From Parendozoicomonas sp. Alg238-R29 (GTDB taxonomy: Bacteria > Pseudomonadota > Gammaproteobacteria > Pseudomonadales > Endozoicomonadaceae): a stretch of 34,201 nt of DNA. The stretch covers positions 1 to 34,201 of the forward strand of contig NZ_CAMZOG010000053.1 of the NCBI RefSeq assembly GCF_947331445.1, read 5' to 3'. The notes under the pieces were generated by a model, which saw nothing but the letters and a program-made list of their open reading frames with translations, searched no databases and had not been told where the DNA came from. The translations under genes and the position numbers were made by a program. This document shows, piece by piece, positions 1 to 8,660 of the stretch (position 1 is the first letter of the stretch; the number at the start of each line of letters is the position of its first letter).

Positions 1-104
1 TTGTGACCTTTTATCTTTTATTCACTCTCACAAACCTTATGGCTGTTTGAGTTTTCTAACGCCTTTGTTATTCAAATAACCGGCTACTTAAATCACCGAC
101 CGGC

Positions 105-962
105 CTAAAACAGCTCCGGGTTCTTCAAATAACGGGCATACAGCTCTTCATCTTCTGGTGTCATCCAGTTGAGAGGCTCCCGGTGTTCGCTGATTTTCTC
201 ATTGGGAAAGCGTCGTTGTGCCTCTGCAAGTTGTTGCTGTGCGGTTTCTGAGAGTTCAATTTCCAGGCTGTTACAGATATCTGTGACCAGCTGCTCCATG
301 GGTTGGCGGTCTACTTGTTTATCCACTTTAGCCAGATTACCGCCAGTCCATGTGAGCTGGTCGATACGAAAATCAAGTTGAACCAAACAGTTATCTGCGA
401 TTGGAAAAGACAGTGCTTTGACTACATTAGCGGCACCTAAAATATTCAGAGAATCGTAAGCAACAGCAGTAACAGGGCTACGAATAACCACCTTCCAGTT
501 CGCCGGCGACTGCCAATCACAAGCACCATAGGATTTTTCATCTGAATAATCTCTCGTAAGAAACGCATCCAGCTCGCTTTCAAAAACTCTCGGATTAAAT
601 AAGGTTTCTCCGTGCTCCAAATCACGCTGTAAAACAGCCAGTGTGAAGTGAATTTGCCCCTTGACGCCAGTAAACCAAGGCCCACAAAAACGCCAGCTAC
701 GCTTTAGAGGCACACCACAACGCCATAGGGTTGAAATACTTTCGGGCAGATTGAAATCAGCTCCTGCTAAATCCAGATAACCTTTCTGATATCTGCTGGG
801 ATAGCCTTCCCTTGCACGAGGATCCGGTCGATGGGGTGGCATTCTGATACGTATCTTCGTGCCAGCCAAATTGAGTTCGACCTTACCCGCACGGGAAAAC
901 GAAGGCCCCTTAGGTACCACTTTGCCTTTGGTTTCACGTAACTCATAGGGAATATAAAACAT
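105..962 (-). CDS. Unrecognised 285-aa protein at the tail of the T6SS operon
   Basis: I do not recognise a family. The product is 285 aa with no signal peptide or membrane helix, so it is probably cytoplasmic. It begins MFYIPYELRE and has several basic, proline-rich turns near residues 35-60 (RIRIRMPPHRPDPRAREG region), alternating hydrophobic stretches suggesting beta structure in the middle, and a charged helical C-terminus. The ATG has a good ribosome binding site (AGGGAG, 7 bases upstream) that overlaps the stop region of the preceding gene. Only 10 bases separate the two genes, so translation is probably coupled. Position directly after a possible T6SS cargo protein makes an immunity or adaptor role conceivable. 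That is inference from order only; the gene could equally be a housekeeping accessory of the cluster. The reading frame is intact and codon use resembles the neighbours. Confidence 0.75.
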   Translation of the reverse strand: MFYIPYELRETKGKVVPKGPSFSRAGKVELNLAGTKIRIRMPPHRPDPRAREGYPSRYQKGYLDLAGADFNLPESISTLWRCGVPLKRSWRFCGPWFTGVKGQIHFTLAVLQRDLEHGETLFNPRVFESELDAFLTRDYSDEKSYGACDWQSPANWKVVIRSPVTAVAYDSLNILGAANVVKALSFPIADNCLVQLDFRIDQLTWTGGNLAKVDKQVDRQPMEQLVTDICNSLEIELSETAQQQLAEAQRRFPNEKISEHREPLNWMTPEDEELYARYLKNPELF

Positions 963-972
963 GTCTTGCTCC

Positions 973-2145
973 CTAGAACTTCGACATTAAGCGGTCAGTG
1001 GCATCAGGCGCATTGGCAGACGCAATAGTCAAAGCACTGCCTATAACACCAATCACCGTAGCCGCTGCGGGAAAGCTACCGGAAAAAGCGGCTGCAGCAC
1101 CCAACGCAGAAACCGTTCCCCAGGCAGATTTCGCATCCTTGATACCCTTCACCACATCAGACGCTCCTTTCAGCAAGGTATAATCGCTTTCATGTTTAAA
1201 GCGCTGAAAAGGCACAGACAAACTGGTACCACCAATAAGCTCATTTACGTTGAGAAGGTTAGATTTTCCCATCCCTTCAGCCAGCGTCATGCCCAGTTGC
1301 TGACTCAGGGCGTAAGCTCTATCTTTCCGGCTTCTGGCCCGATGGAAATGTACCTTATGGCCTTCAAGCTTGTGCTGGTGGGTCGCCAGTATTTTCATTG
1401 CCTGCGTTAATATCGCACTGCCCCCCATATCCGAAAACCAGACAACATTCTTAAGAGACTTAGCCTGCTTCATTGTCTCAGACAATATCACTGCCGCTTC
1501 ATGCAGATCAGCATCTGTCTCAGCCTTAACTGCCTGCTGATAATTGATCAAACCACCAAGCTTTCCGTTACCAGGGGTAAAAAACAGATCAAAACCTGAA
1601 GAACTGACAGTTTGTTCAATACCGGACTGTTTAATACGAGGTGCAATCCTGTTTGCAGCATCAGAAGCTTTCCCATAGCCCCTATCTGCAACCCCAACCA
1701 CATTTACGCTCCCGCAACCTTCAACAGTTCTACTCTCTTTGAACTTGGTCTCCCACATCTCTCTCTTAGCTTTGACACGATGTAAACCGGGCCTTTCACC
1801 GACTTCCTGCTGTTTATCATAATCCCCCGTCGCATCAATCCCGCTGATCACATAACTGCCATCATTCTTCTTCTGAGCCAAAACTGTGCAGCCCGGCATA
1901 ATCACTTGAAAATCCTGCAACCCTTTATGCATGGCACCGGTGTGCACAAACACATCTTTGCTGTTTACTGCGCCACTTTGCAGCCCCTGAATACTGCGTA
2001 CAATCAGCCCAGCCCAATAATTAGCATTGCCAGCTTTGGCCACCAACTGCTGGTACACCGGGTAAGCCTGCTTGCTGCAGTAAATCTTTACGCCTTGTCC
2101 CTGGCCTGCGATCACCGGCAGACCGGTATGAATAGCTGTAATCAC
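973..2145 (-). CDS. Unrecognised 390-aa T6SS-linked protein with hydrophobic C-terminus (candidate cargo/accessory)
   Basis: No family is recognised with confidence. Translation starts at GTG with AGGGA about 8-9 bases upstream. The N-terminus has no signal peptide. Residues ~60-125 look like a compact beta domain (FVHTGAMHKG, ending near GIDATGDYD). Residues ~230-270 contain a Rossmann-like or hydrolase-like segment with WFSDMGGSAILTQ and then a predicted helix. The last ~50 residues are rich in Ala/Gly/Ile/Val (GTVSALGAAAAFSG, ATVIGVIGSALTIASA) and could form one or two membrane-inserting helices. The gene lies 52 bases after tssA and 10 bases before the 285-aa gene, all on one strand, so it is likely co-transcribed with the T6SS genes. 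A secretion substrate, a membrane-active effector or a structural accessory are all possible; nothing in the sequence decides between them. Confidence 0.7.
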   Translation of the reverse strand: MITAIHTGLPVIAGQGQGVKIYCSKQAYPVYQQLVAKAGNANYWAGLIVRSIQGLQSGAVNSKDVFVHTGAMHKGLQDFQVIMPGCTVLAQKKNDGSYVISGIDATGDYDKQQEVGERPGLHRVKAKREMWETKFKESRTVEGCGSVNVVGVADRGYGKASDAANRIAPRIKQSGIEQTVSSSGFDLFFTPGNGKLGGLINYQQAVKAETDADLHEAAVILSETMKQAKSLKNVVWFSDMGGSAILTQAMKILATHQHKLEGHKVHFHRARSRKDRAYALSQQLGMTLAEGMGKSNLLNVNELIGGTSLSVPFQRFKHESDYTLLKGASDVVKGIKDAKSAWGTVSALGAAAAFSGSFPAAATVIGVIGSALTIASANAPDATDRLMSKF

Positions 2146-2197
2146 TTCACTGTTCCCTGTTGTTAATCCACTGCCGATAACAAATCACAGTCCATCG

Positions 2198-3490
2198 TTA
2201 CCAGCCCACATCTTCCGTGGCTGGCTCGGATGATTGTCCCCAGCCGTCATCGGCGGCCGGTTCTTCACTCTCTTCTGCCGCAGCACTGGCAGGCGCTGCA
2301 ACAGGTGTGGGTGGTGGTACATATTGAGCAGTAGAACTGCCATCCATAGCGACACCCGTCAGTTGACTGAAAATGCCCCGTGCTGTTTCTTCAGGCATCA
2401 ACTCCATCATCAGCTCTGCGACTGTCATACGCCCCCAGCGCACTAAACGATCAATGCCGTCTGCTATCGGGGTATGGGGTTCATAAGTGCGGAAATACTT
2501 GCTGACTTCTTCTAACTGCTTCAGCGCCTGCTCCCTGTCCACAATAGGCCCGGCCATCATCCCTGCCCCGCCCTGAATGACCGCTCTGGTAACTGTTTGT
2601 TCACCGCTAAACCCTGCGTCTTCTGCATCACCTTCAAACTCCTGCTCTGCGACTTCTTCCGGAGCACTCTGAGCGGCAGCCCTTTCAATAATCTCCTGAC
2701 ACAGAAAACGCACAGAACGCAGCACTTCATCCAACAGTGCTGTGATCTGGCTACTTGGCGGTGCATCATGGGAACAGTGCTCATACAGCGCATCATTCAG
2801 CGCTTTGTATTCGCTGTTACAGATCTCCAGATCTTCAATCAGGTCGAGATAGAATTGATCCCCGGTGGTGGTAATCGTCTGTTGCACATCGTCCAGAGAG
2901 TTACCCAACGTTTCGTAACGCTCAGCACGCTTTTCATCTTCGGGAATTTTGCTGGCATCGTATACCTGCTGGTATTCAAAAAAACTGAACTCACCCTTGT
3001 TACCTTCCGCAGTAACTGGGCAATTACGGATAGGAGCCAACAAAGTTCCTTCTGCGCCATCACCATTCAGACCGGTAATAGGAGCGACCTTTGTTTCCAG
3101 TCCATCCTCATCCGGTTCGGGATAGAGGCCATCCCAGAAGTTGTCCACAAGTCCGCGCAAAATCGCCAAACCATCCCTTAATCCGGCAAAGCCATGAAGA
3201 CGAACAGCGGCTTCGATCATCCAACCGGCAATTTCCAAATCCTTGCTGGTGTTCCCCAGAATCTCCTCGCCCTTCTCCAGCACAGGTTTCCACTGGGCCA
3301 GAGCTTCTGCGCGAATATCAGCATCGAACAGTCCGGTACGCTCTGTGGCGCGAGCCGTATTACGGGCATCTTTGATGGTGTAGTAGTCGGATGTCGGCGA
3401 GCGATCTTCCCGAATATCACTGCCCTGGGGCGTATCTTCAGAAATAGGCGTGAGTATCTTTTCGACATCTATAATATTTGGTGATGGCAT
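2198..3490 (-). CDS. tssA: Type VI secretion system protein TssA (ImpA N-terminal domain)
   Basis: 430 aa. The first ~130 residues match the ImpA_N domain: start PSPNIIDVEKIL, then the family-typical PISEDTPQGSDIRED and the ...SDYYTIKDARNTARATER... stretch, then a Trp/Leu-rich helical block (WDGLYPEPDEDGLETKVAPI). In T6SSs TssA binds the baseplate and membrane complex and primes tail tube and sheath polymerisation in the cytoplasm. The C-terminal third has a helical segment (REQALKQLEEVSKYFRTYEP, then PIADGIDRLVRWGRMTVAELM) like that of short, TssA1-like proteins, followed by an acidic, Ala/Pro-rich disordered tail with tryptophans at the end. The ATG has AAGGGA upstream at a long spacing of about 12 bases. 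The gene follows tagF by 55 bases and precedes the two unrecognised genes in the operon. Confidence 0.92.
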   Translation of the reverse strand: MPSPNIIDVEKILTPISEDTPQGSDIREDRSPTSDYYTIKDARNTARATERTGLFDADIRAEALAQWKPVLEKGEEILGNTSKDLEIAGWMIEAAVRLHGFAGLRDGLAILRGLVDNFWDGLYPEPDEDGLETKVAPITGLNGDGAEGTLLAPIRNCPVTAEGNKGEFSFFEYQQVYDASKIPEDEKRAERYETLGNSLDDVQQTITTTGDQFYLDLIEDLEICNSEYKALNDALYEHCSHDAPPSSQITALLDEVLRSVRFLCQEIIERAAAQSAPEEVAEQEFEGDAEDAGFSGEQTVTRAVIQGGAGMMAGPIVDREQALKQLEEVSKYFRTYEPHTPIADGIDRLVRWGRMTVAELMMELMPEETARGIFSQLTGVAMDGSSTAQYVPPPTPVAAPASAAAEESEEPAADDGWGQSSEPATEDVGW

Positions 3491-3545
3491 ATCGACGTCA
3501 GTCCCTTGTTCTTTTTGATTCTTATTCGTTATCTGTTGGCATCAG

Positions 3546-4274
3546 TCAGAATGGGCTGTCCCACTCACTAGCCTGCCACTGGCCATTAAGCATGGCGGTA
3601 AAACTGCGTGGTTCAGGCAAACCTTTTTTAAACAGCAGCATAGGCGGCATACTGGCCGACCCAGCACAACTCCAAAGACTGAAACTCTCGCTTTGCAGGC
3701 TGAAACCTGCATCTACCATTCGAGCCCAGGCATTGCCCTGATCTGCAGGTTGCGCAACACCATGAATCAGTGAATTACGGGTAAAACCAGATCGTACAAC
3801 AGGCTGTATCGCCTCACTGGCTTTGCCTATACGTTCAGCAACATCATCTGCTGTCAGGCTTTCCTGTAACGCTTGCAGGGCCACCTGTTCCCAGTGGACA
3901 AAGAGATCATCGTTGTTTGCCAGAAAACTGGCTGGTTGCTCGCCATTAATTAATGGAATGGCAATGGTGATCGGAAAATATCGCCCTACCCGGTCAACGC
4001 TGGGGACCAATATCCCTGCCCAGGCTTTGCTATCAATAGTCCCTTCCGTTAAAACAAAACGCCAGATAGGGCTGGTCAGATACATATTCAACCAAGCCTC
4101 TCCGCATTGTTCGCGACTGGCTGACACTGACTGCTGCAACCATTGATCCCAGCCATTAATAAACGACACCGGAAGACCACGATCAATAAAGTCACCATGG
4201 GCTGGCAACTTGCCGTAAAAGCCACTGACTCTTTTCGTAGCTGCTGCAACAGGCATGGGTTGAGAGACCATCAT
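3546..4274 (-). CDS. tagF: Type VI secretion-associated protein TagF (ImpM family)
   Basis: 242 aa, the usual size for the TagF/ImpM family. Diagnostic segments include GFYGKLPAHGDFIDRGLP near residue 20, then FINGWDQWLQQ and SPIWRFVL, and GILVPSVDRVGRYFPITI near residues 85-105. TagF is a cytoplasmic post-translational repressor of T6SS assembly in Pseudomonas and Agrobacterium, and is known to act through the Fha scaffold. Having tagF, tagH, ppkA and a PP2C gene together in this window fits a threonine-phosphorylation-controlled T6SS. Two adjacent ATG codons open the frame (MMVSQPMP); an AGGAG lies 4 bases before the first and 7 before the second, so either may be used. The gene follows tssM by 10 bases. 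No frame damage is seen. Confidence 0.93.
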   Translation of the reverse strand: MMVSQPMPVAAATKRVSGFYGKLPAHGDFIDRGLPVSFINGWDQWLQQSVSASREQCGEAWLNMYLTSPIWRFVLTEGTIDSKAWAGILVPSVDRVGRYFPITIAIPLINGEQPASFLANNDDLFVHWEQVALQALQESLTADDVAERIGKASEAIQPVVRSGFTRNSLIHGVAQPADQGNAWARMVDAGFSLQSESFSLWSCAGSASMPPMLLFKKGLPEPRSFTAMLNGQWQASEWDSPF

Positions 4275-4284
4275 TCCTCTTCTC

Positions 4285-7200
4285 CTACAGCTTCGATGAC
4301 AGCTTGTACTGTCTTAACAAAGACTGTTTGAAAGGATTTACGCTGCTGTTCGCTATTAAACGGAAGCGCGCTTCTCTGCCCCTTTCATGAAAAGTGACCT
4401 GATACTCACGCGGATCACCAGTCGCACTCAATTTGGAAGCGTCCAACAAACGGAACCATGCCCAGTCTCCTTCAAATTGCTTGCGATTGACCGTTTCATT
4501 CAAATCTTCAAAAACAACACGAGCTCGTGAACTATCTGCAGAATCCCAGTTGAATTTCTTCATCACTTTGGGGCCATGGGAATAGTTCAAACGCTGGTCG
4601 CCAAGTTCCAGCGAGAACAGACGGATATCAGAGTCCAACTTTGAGGGCTGCAACTGGAAGCCAACCTGCAGATCACTGCCACCTTTAAAGAATGATTGGC
4701 GAATCTGGGTAGCACGCTTTAACTGTTTCAAACTGCTTCCGGAAACTGCCAGTCCACGACCATCCAGCGTCTTGGTTCGCCAGGTACGGGTACTGACAAA
4801 AGGCTTCAAATAATCATCAAAGAACTGGGATTCTACACCACCTGGCTGGAAGAACCGGTTGAAGTCCTGCAGAGGAGCTTCACTGTCGGCATTATCCGAC
4901 AGAGGATAACGACCGGAGAGACTGCGTTTGTAAACCGAATAAACCTGCTCATTCCAACTGTTATTGACATAACGACGGGTTTCACTCAGCAGCAGATTCC
5001 AGCTGTAATCAGCCATTTCGTTGAGCCAGGTTTTCACTGGCTCTGGAGATTGGGCTGCTTTGATACGCACACGCTTAATCACATCATTACCACCGCCCTG
5101 GAATCGAGCTCTGGCAACCTTAAAGGCCTGTTCACTTGGATCAGGAGCGTGAGCCACTTCGCCAAGGAAGTCATGCAGCTCGCGTACAACAGCCAACGTA
5201 TCCTGTAGTTGTGGCGATTGAACATTACGGGTTTTCAGCAAGCCTTGAATATCCTGAAATTCCAGATCAACAATTGTGGGCTTACGGGTTTTGGCGAGCA
5301 GCTTTCCTGCCGCTTCTGCTCCGGGAATAGCGCTGCCAGCTTCCGGCACGGCCAGATCAGGGGTAAGTTCTGTATTTTCAGCTATCGCTTCCAGAACACC
5401 CTGCAAGGGTGAGTACACTGGGTCGGCCATTACCTTCAGACTGGCTGTTGCATCAGTCAGACTCTTAAAAGGTTTGATATGAAAGCGGCCTATAAACCCT
5501 TTCCAATATTGCCCATACTCTGTCAGATAAATTTTTCGAATCTGGTCAGCAATCTTCTGACGATCAGCTTCACTGAAATCTTCACCTTCCGTCTGCCCAT
5601 ACAGCCAGCGGTCTTTCTCAAGATCGGTTAACAGTGGAGAGTCAGAACTGTAGTCAGCCTGTTCATAAGCCGTACGGGTAAACAATGCAGGTGTGACAAA
5701 CGTGGCGTTATCGGAACTGATACCAAACACCTTTTCCGTATCACCACCAATCACGCCGTAAGTGTCAACATCACCACGCAGTTCCGGGTCATTCTTTAAC
5801 TGACCATAAAGACGCAGCGGCACGGGAATACTGCGAATCTGCTGGCGTGCGCGAGCTATCAGGCGTTCATCTGCAACTTGTTCACCAAATTCCAGCGTTA
5901 ACAAACGCTCCAGATGATTATTTAATTGCTGCTGTTTGGATGCCTGACCGGTCAATTCATCCTGCCAATGGAGTTTCGCCCACTGACTGATAGCCGAAGC
6001 ATCACGGCGTTCAGGGTTAACAATCATCAGATAAACACGAAGAAGCTCAATCACCTTGCCATCACTCCTCCCGCCAAAACGCAATTGCTCTTCAACTGTT
6101 CGCTGAAGTGTGGGCAGGAAGACTGAAACAAGTTTGTCGTCGTATAAGGTATTTGCCGACTTATCGACAGCGCTGTCATAAAGACCAAGTGATGTCAGCC
6201 AAGGGTGCTCTTCTTGAGCATAAACAGTGCTGGCTGCTTTCAAAGAATTCAACGCTGGTAGCGCATCTTCCGGGGAACTTTTGCCACTGAGATAGGTTGA
6301 GTCTTCTTTAAAGCGATTGAGGTTATCGCTTACCTCACCAATCAACTGCTTGTTTTTACCGACACTGGCACCCCAGACAGTAAGCGTTCCGGCAGCGACC
6401 AGAAACAGGCTTGCAAGAGTGGCCCGGCGGGCCCAGAGTATAGTAGATTCAAAACGACGATTGACGCCAACCAGTTCAGATTCCGGGAAAATCACATCTT
6501 TCAGCAGGCGGCTGATAAAGAAGCTCTTACCACTGTTCATCTGCTGTTTACCAAGCTCCCTTGGCAAACCAAAGCTGGCAGATACCGAGGCCATCATACG
6601 ATCGATTGGCGTTCCTTCCTGGGTGCCGCTGGTCAGGTAAATCCCACGAAGCAGTGGACTGGCATGATATTGATTATCACTGAAGGCCTGCGTCAAGAAA
6701 TCAGAAACAATATCCTGCAGACTACTCATGCGGGATGGGAAACCCTGCAGAAGTGAACGACGCTCAACATCGCGCTCCTGATGAACCAAGCGCAGCACGC
6801 GATTATTTAAACGCTCGATGAGAGCCTTGTATTCATCATCGAAACGATTCAGGTCAACACGCCCCCGCCTTTCTTTATTCATCCCATTGGCAGGAAGTTC
6901 AAAGGTCACGCCCCATACCTGCTCGCGCTCGGCCTGGGAAAGGCTGGCAAAGAATTCACTAAAGCCGGCAATCAAATCGGTCTTGGTAAACATCAGATAA
7001 ACCGGGAATTCTATACCCAGTCTTTCACGGAGCTCATCCAGTCGCGCACGAATGACTTTGGCATGCTGATGCCTCTGTTCTTCCGTCTGCAGCATTAAAT
7101 CCTGCAGACTGATGGCGACCATCGCCCCATTAATGGGGCGTCGACGGCGGTGTTTTTTTAATAGATCAAGAAAACCTGCCCAGGCAGCATTATCAACAAC

Positions 7201-7794
7201 CCGATGGCTGTCCTGAGTGGTATAGCGGCCAGAGGTGTCAATCAATACAGCTTCATTAGTGAACCACCAATCACAATGACGGGTTCCGCCAATACCACCA
7301 AGGGCTGCTTTGCCGTGACTACTGGCGAGCGGGAAGTCCAGGCCGGAATTCACTAACGCAGTTGTTTTACCCGATCCTGGCGGGCCGATAATGACATACC
7401 AAGGCAGTTGATAAAGTGATTTGTTGCGACCTGAAACATTAAAACGTGATTTCTTTAGAACCGTCATCGCTTCGCGGAAACGATCTGACAGTGCATTCAT
7501 CTCTTCCTGGGTGCGATCATCTTCAGGATCAACAGCATCAGCGCTGGCAGACTGAATACCTTCCAGCAATTCATTGTTCTGACTGCGCTCCCGCAGCATC
7601 ATAACCAAACGCCAAATCACCCACGTAAAGGTCATCACTAAAATAATAATGCCGCGTGTGGCATAACTCAGCGTAGTGCCATCAGCACCAAAACGTACAT
7701 ATTCAGCACCGAACCAGACCACAATACTCAGGGCCAGCAAACCAATAATTCCAATTACCCAGGGGTTCCCCAGAAACGCGATTACCCGCTTCAT
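4285..7794 (-). CDS. tssM: Type VI secretion system membrane subunit TssM (IcmF family)
   Basis: 1169 aa, full length for TssM. It spans the inner membrane and forms the trans-envelope channel with TssL and TssJ. Two N-terminal membrane helices are visible at ~9-28 and ~48-64. A cytoplasmic P-loop domain follows with Walker A GPPGSGKTT at ~137-145 and a Walker B-like AVLIDTSGRY ending near 191, so this is one of the IcmF proteins that retains a nucleotide-binding site; FTKTD near 269-273 is the NKxD-like G4 element. A third membrane helix lies at ~456-476 (RRATLASLFLVAAGTLTVWG). The remaining ~690 residues are the periplasmic part, ending in the beta-rich region that contacts TssJ. The start has GGAG 7 bases upstream. 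The gene sits between tssL (25 bases) and tagF (10 bases). Confidence 0.96.
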   Translation of the reverse strand: MKRVIAFLGNPWVIGIIGLLALSIVVWFGAEYVRFGADGTTLSYATRGIIILVMTFTWVIWRLVMMLRERSQNNELLEGIQSASADAVDPEDDRTQEEMNALSDRFREAMTVLKKSRFNVSGRNKSLYQLPWYVIIGPPGSGKTTALVNSGLDFPLASSHGKAALGGIGGTRHCDWWFTNEAVLIDTSGRYTTQDSHRVVDNAAWAGFLDLLKKHRRRRPINGAMVAISLQDLMLQTEEQRHQHAKVIRARLDELRERLGIEFPVYLMFTKTDLIAGFSEFFASLSQAEREQVWGVTFELPANGMNKERRGRVDLNRFDDEYKALIERLNNRVLRLVHQERDVERRSLLQGFPSRMSSLQDIVSDFLTQAFSDNQYHASPLLRGIYLTSGTQEGTPIDRMMASVSASFGLPRELGKQQMNSGKSFFISRLLKDVIFPESELVGVNRRFESTILWARRATLASLFLVAAGTLTVWGASVGKNKQLIGEVSDNLNRFKEDSTYLSGKSSPEDALPALNSLKAASTVYAQEEHPWLTSLGLYDSAVDKSANTLYDDKLVSVFLPTLQRTVEEQLRFGGRSDGKVIELLRVYLMIVNPERRDASAISQWAKLHWQDELTGQASKQQQLNNHLERLLTLEFGEQVADERLIARARQQIRSIPVPLRLYGQLKNDPELRGDVDTYGVIGGDTEKVFGISSDNATFVTPALFTRTAYEQADYSSDSPLLTDLEKDRWLYGQTEGEDFSEADRQKIADQIRKIYLTEYGQYWKGFIGRFHIKPFKSLTDATASLKVMADPVYSPLQGVLEAIAENTELTPDLAVPEAGSAIPGAEAAGKLLAKTRKPTIVDLEFQDIQGLLKTRNVQSPQLQDTLAVVRELHDFLGEVAHAPDPSEQAFKVARARFQGGGNDVIKRVRIKAAQSPEPVKTWLNEMADYSWNLLLSETRRYVNNSWNEQVYSVYKRSLSGRYPLSDNADSEAPLQDFNRFFQPGGVESQFFDDYLKPFVSTRTWRTKTLDGRGLAVSGSSLKQLKRATQIRQSFFKGGSDLQVGFQLQPSKLDSDIRLFSLELGDQRLNYSHGPKVMKKFNWDSADSSRARVVFEDLNETVNRKQFEGDWAWFRLLDASKLSATGDPREYQVTFHERGREARFRLIANSSVNPFKQSLLRQYKLSSKL

Positions 7795-7819
7795 ACTTCA
7801 CTCCATGAAAAAGCTGTCA

Positions 7820-8641
7820 TTACCCTTGAACATCTTTGCTGACAATCAGTTGCTGCATTACGTCGATCACCGATTCATTACCCTGAAACAGCCATACCGA
7901 AAAACCAGCATAAGCAGCAACAAGGACGGCCAGAGTGACTGCGCCATAGACCCAGAGAGGAACAAATTGCATTAAACCCTTGCCGTTTCGACCTGAGCCC
8001 TGCCAGTGGGGTGAAAGTTCGTTATCCGTGTAATCACGGTGGGACTGAATAGTTCTGTAGAGGTTATCCCGCACGGTTTCCAACTGGGCATGGCCATTGG
8101 CAGCCAGTCGAAACTTCCCTTCAAAACCAAGACTCAAACAGATATAGAACAGTTCAAGTATGTCGAGGTTAAGGCTGGCGGTTTCCTGAAGTCGCTGCAA
8201 AATGGCGAAACATTTCTCACCACCAAATGTTTCGCGATGAAATGTACTGAGCAATGACCGCTGGCTCCAGCCTGAGCGCCCACCCCAAGGCGTATTCATC
8301 ACTGTTTCATCTAATACCGTACACAGCAGATAGCGTGCTGCAGCCGCTTGCTCCGGGCGAACCCCCTGAATGGTCAGGGTCTGATCAAATTTCTGAATTT
8401 CCCGGGTCATCAATTGATGAAGCTGTGGAGCTTGGCTGTATTCCGTGGTGGTGCGCAATTTAATGATCAGCGCCAGCAAAGTAGACGCTGCATTGACCAC
8501 TGGGTTAAGTGCATTGTGCACCCGATATTCTATCACCTGAGGCTGGGGCGTTTGTGCAACCGAAGCCTGAACATCTGGCGCAGCAGCGGGTGCAGGCTGA
8601 TGACTGCCTGGGGTTGGAATGATTACGGTTCTGTCGTTCAT
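7820..8641 (-). CDS. tssL: Type VI secretion system membrane subunit TssL (DotU family)
   Basis: 273 aa. A Pro/Ala/Gln-rich N-terminus of ~35 residues is followed by the helical DotU domain: NALNPVVNAASTLLALI, then EQAAAARYLLCTVLDETVMNTPWG and the Trp-rich GRSGWSQRSLLSTFHRE, then LDILELFYICLSLGFEGKFR. One C-terminal membrane helix is seen at ~228-250 (PLWVYGAVTLAVLVAAYAGF) with a short periplasmic tail of ~20 residues. TssL is a tail-anchored inner-membrane protein that pairs with TssM and recruits the baseplate through TssK. The short tail shows that this version lacks the C-terminal OmpA-like peptidoglycan-binding domain that some TssL proteins carry, so cell-wall anchoring would need another protein. 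The ATG has a strong GAAGGAAGGA site. The gene lies 19 bases after tssK. Confidence 0.95.
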   Translation of the reverse strand: MNDRTVIIPTPGSHQPAPAAAPDVQASVAQTPQPQVIEYRVHNALNPVVNAASTLLALIIKLRTTTEYSQAPQLHQLMTREIQKFDQTLTIQGVRPEQAAAARYLLCTVLDETVMNTPWGGRSGWSQRSLLSTFHRETFGGEKCFAILQRLQETASLNLDILELFYICLSLGFEGKFRLAANGHAQLETVRDNLYRTIQSHRDYTDNELSPHWQGSGRNGKGLMQFVPLWVYGAVTLAVLVAAYAGFSVWLFQGNESVIDVMQQLIVSKDVQG

Positions 8642-8660
8642 AGATTCCTTCCTTCAGGGC

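Noticed and set aside
1-104. Gene fragment or terminator at the left edge
   Set aside because: Only a short GTTATT-CA-AATAAC inverted repeat (67-80) without a T-run is visible, and no frame with recognisable content.
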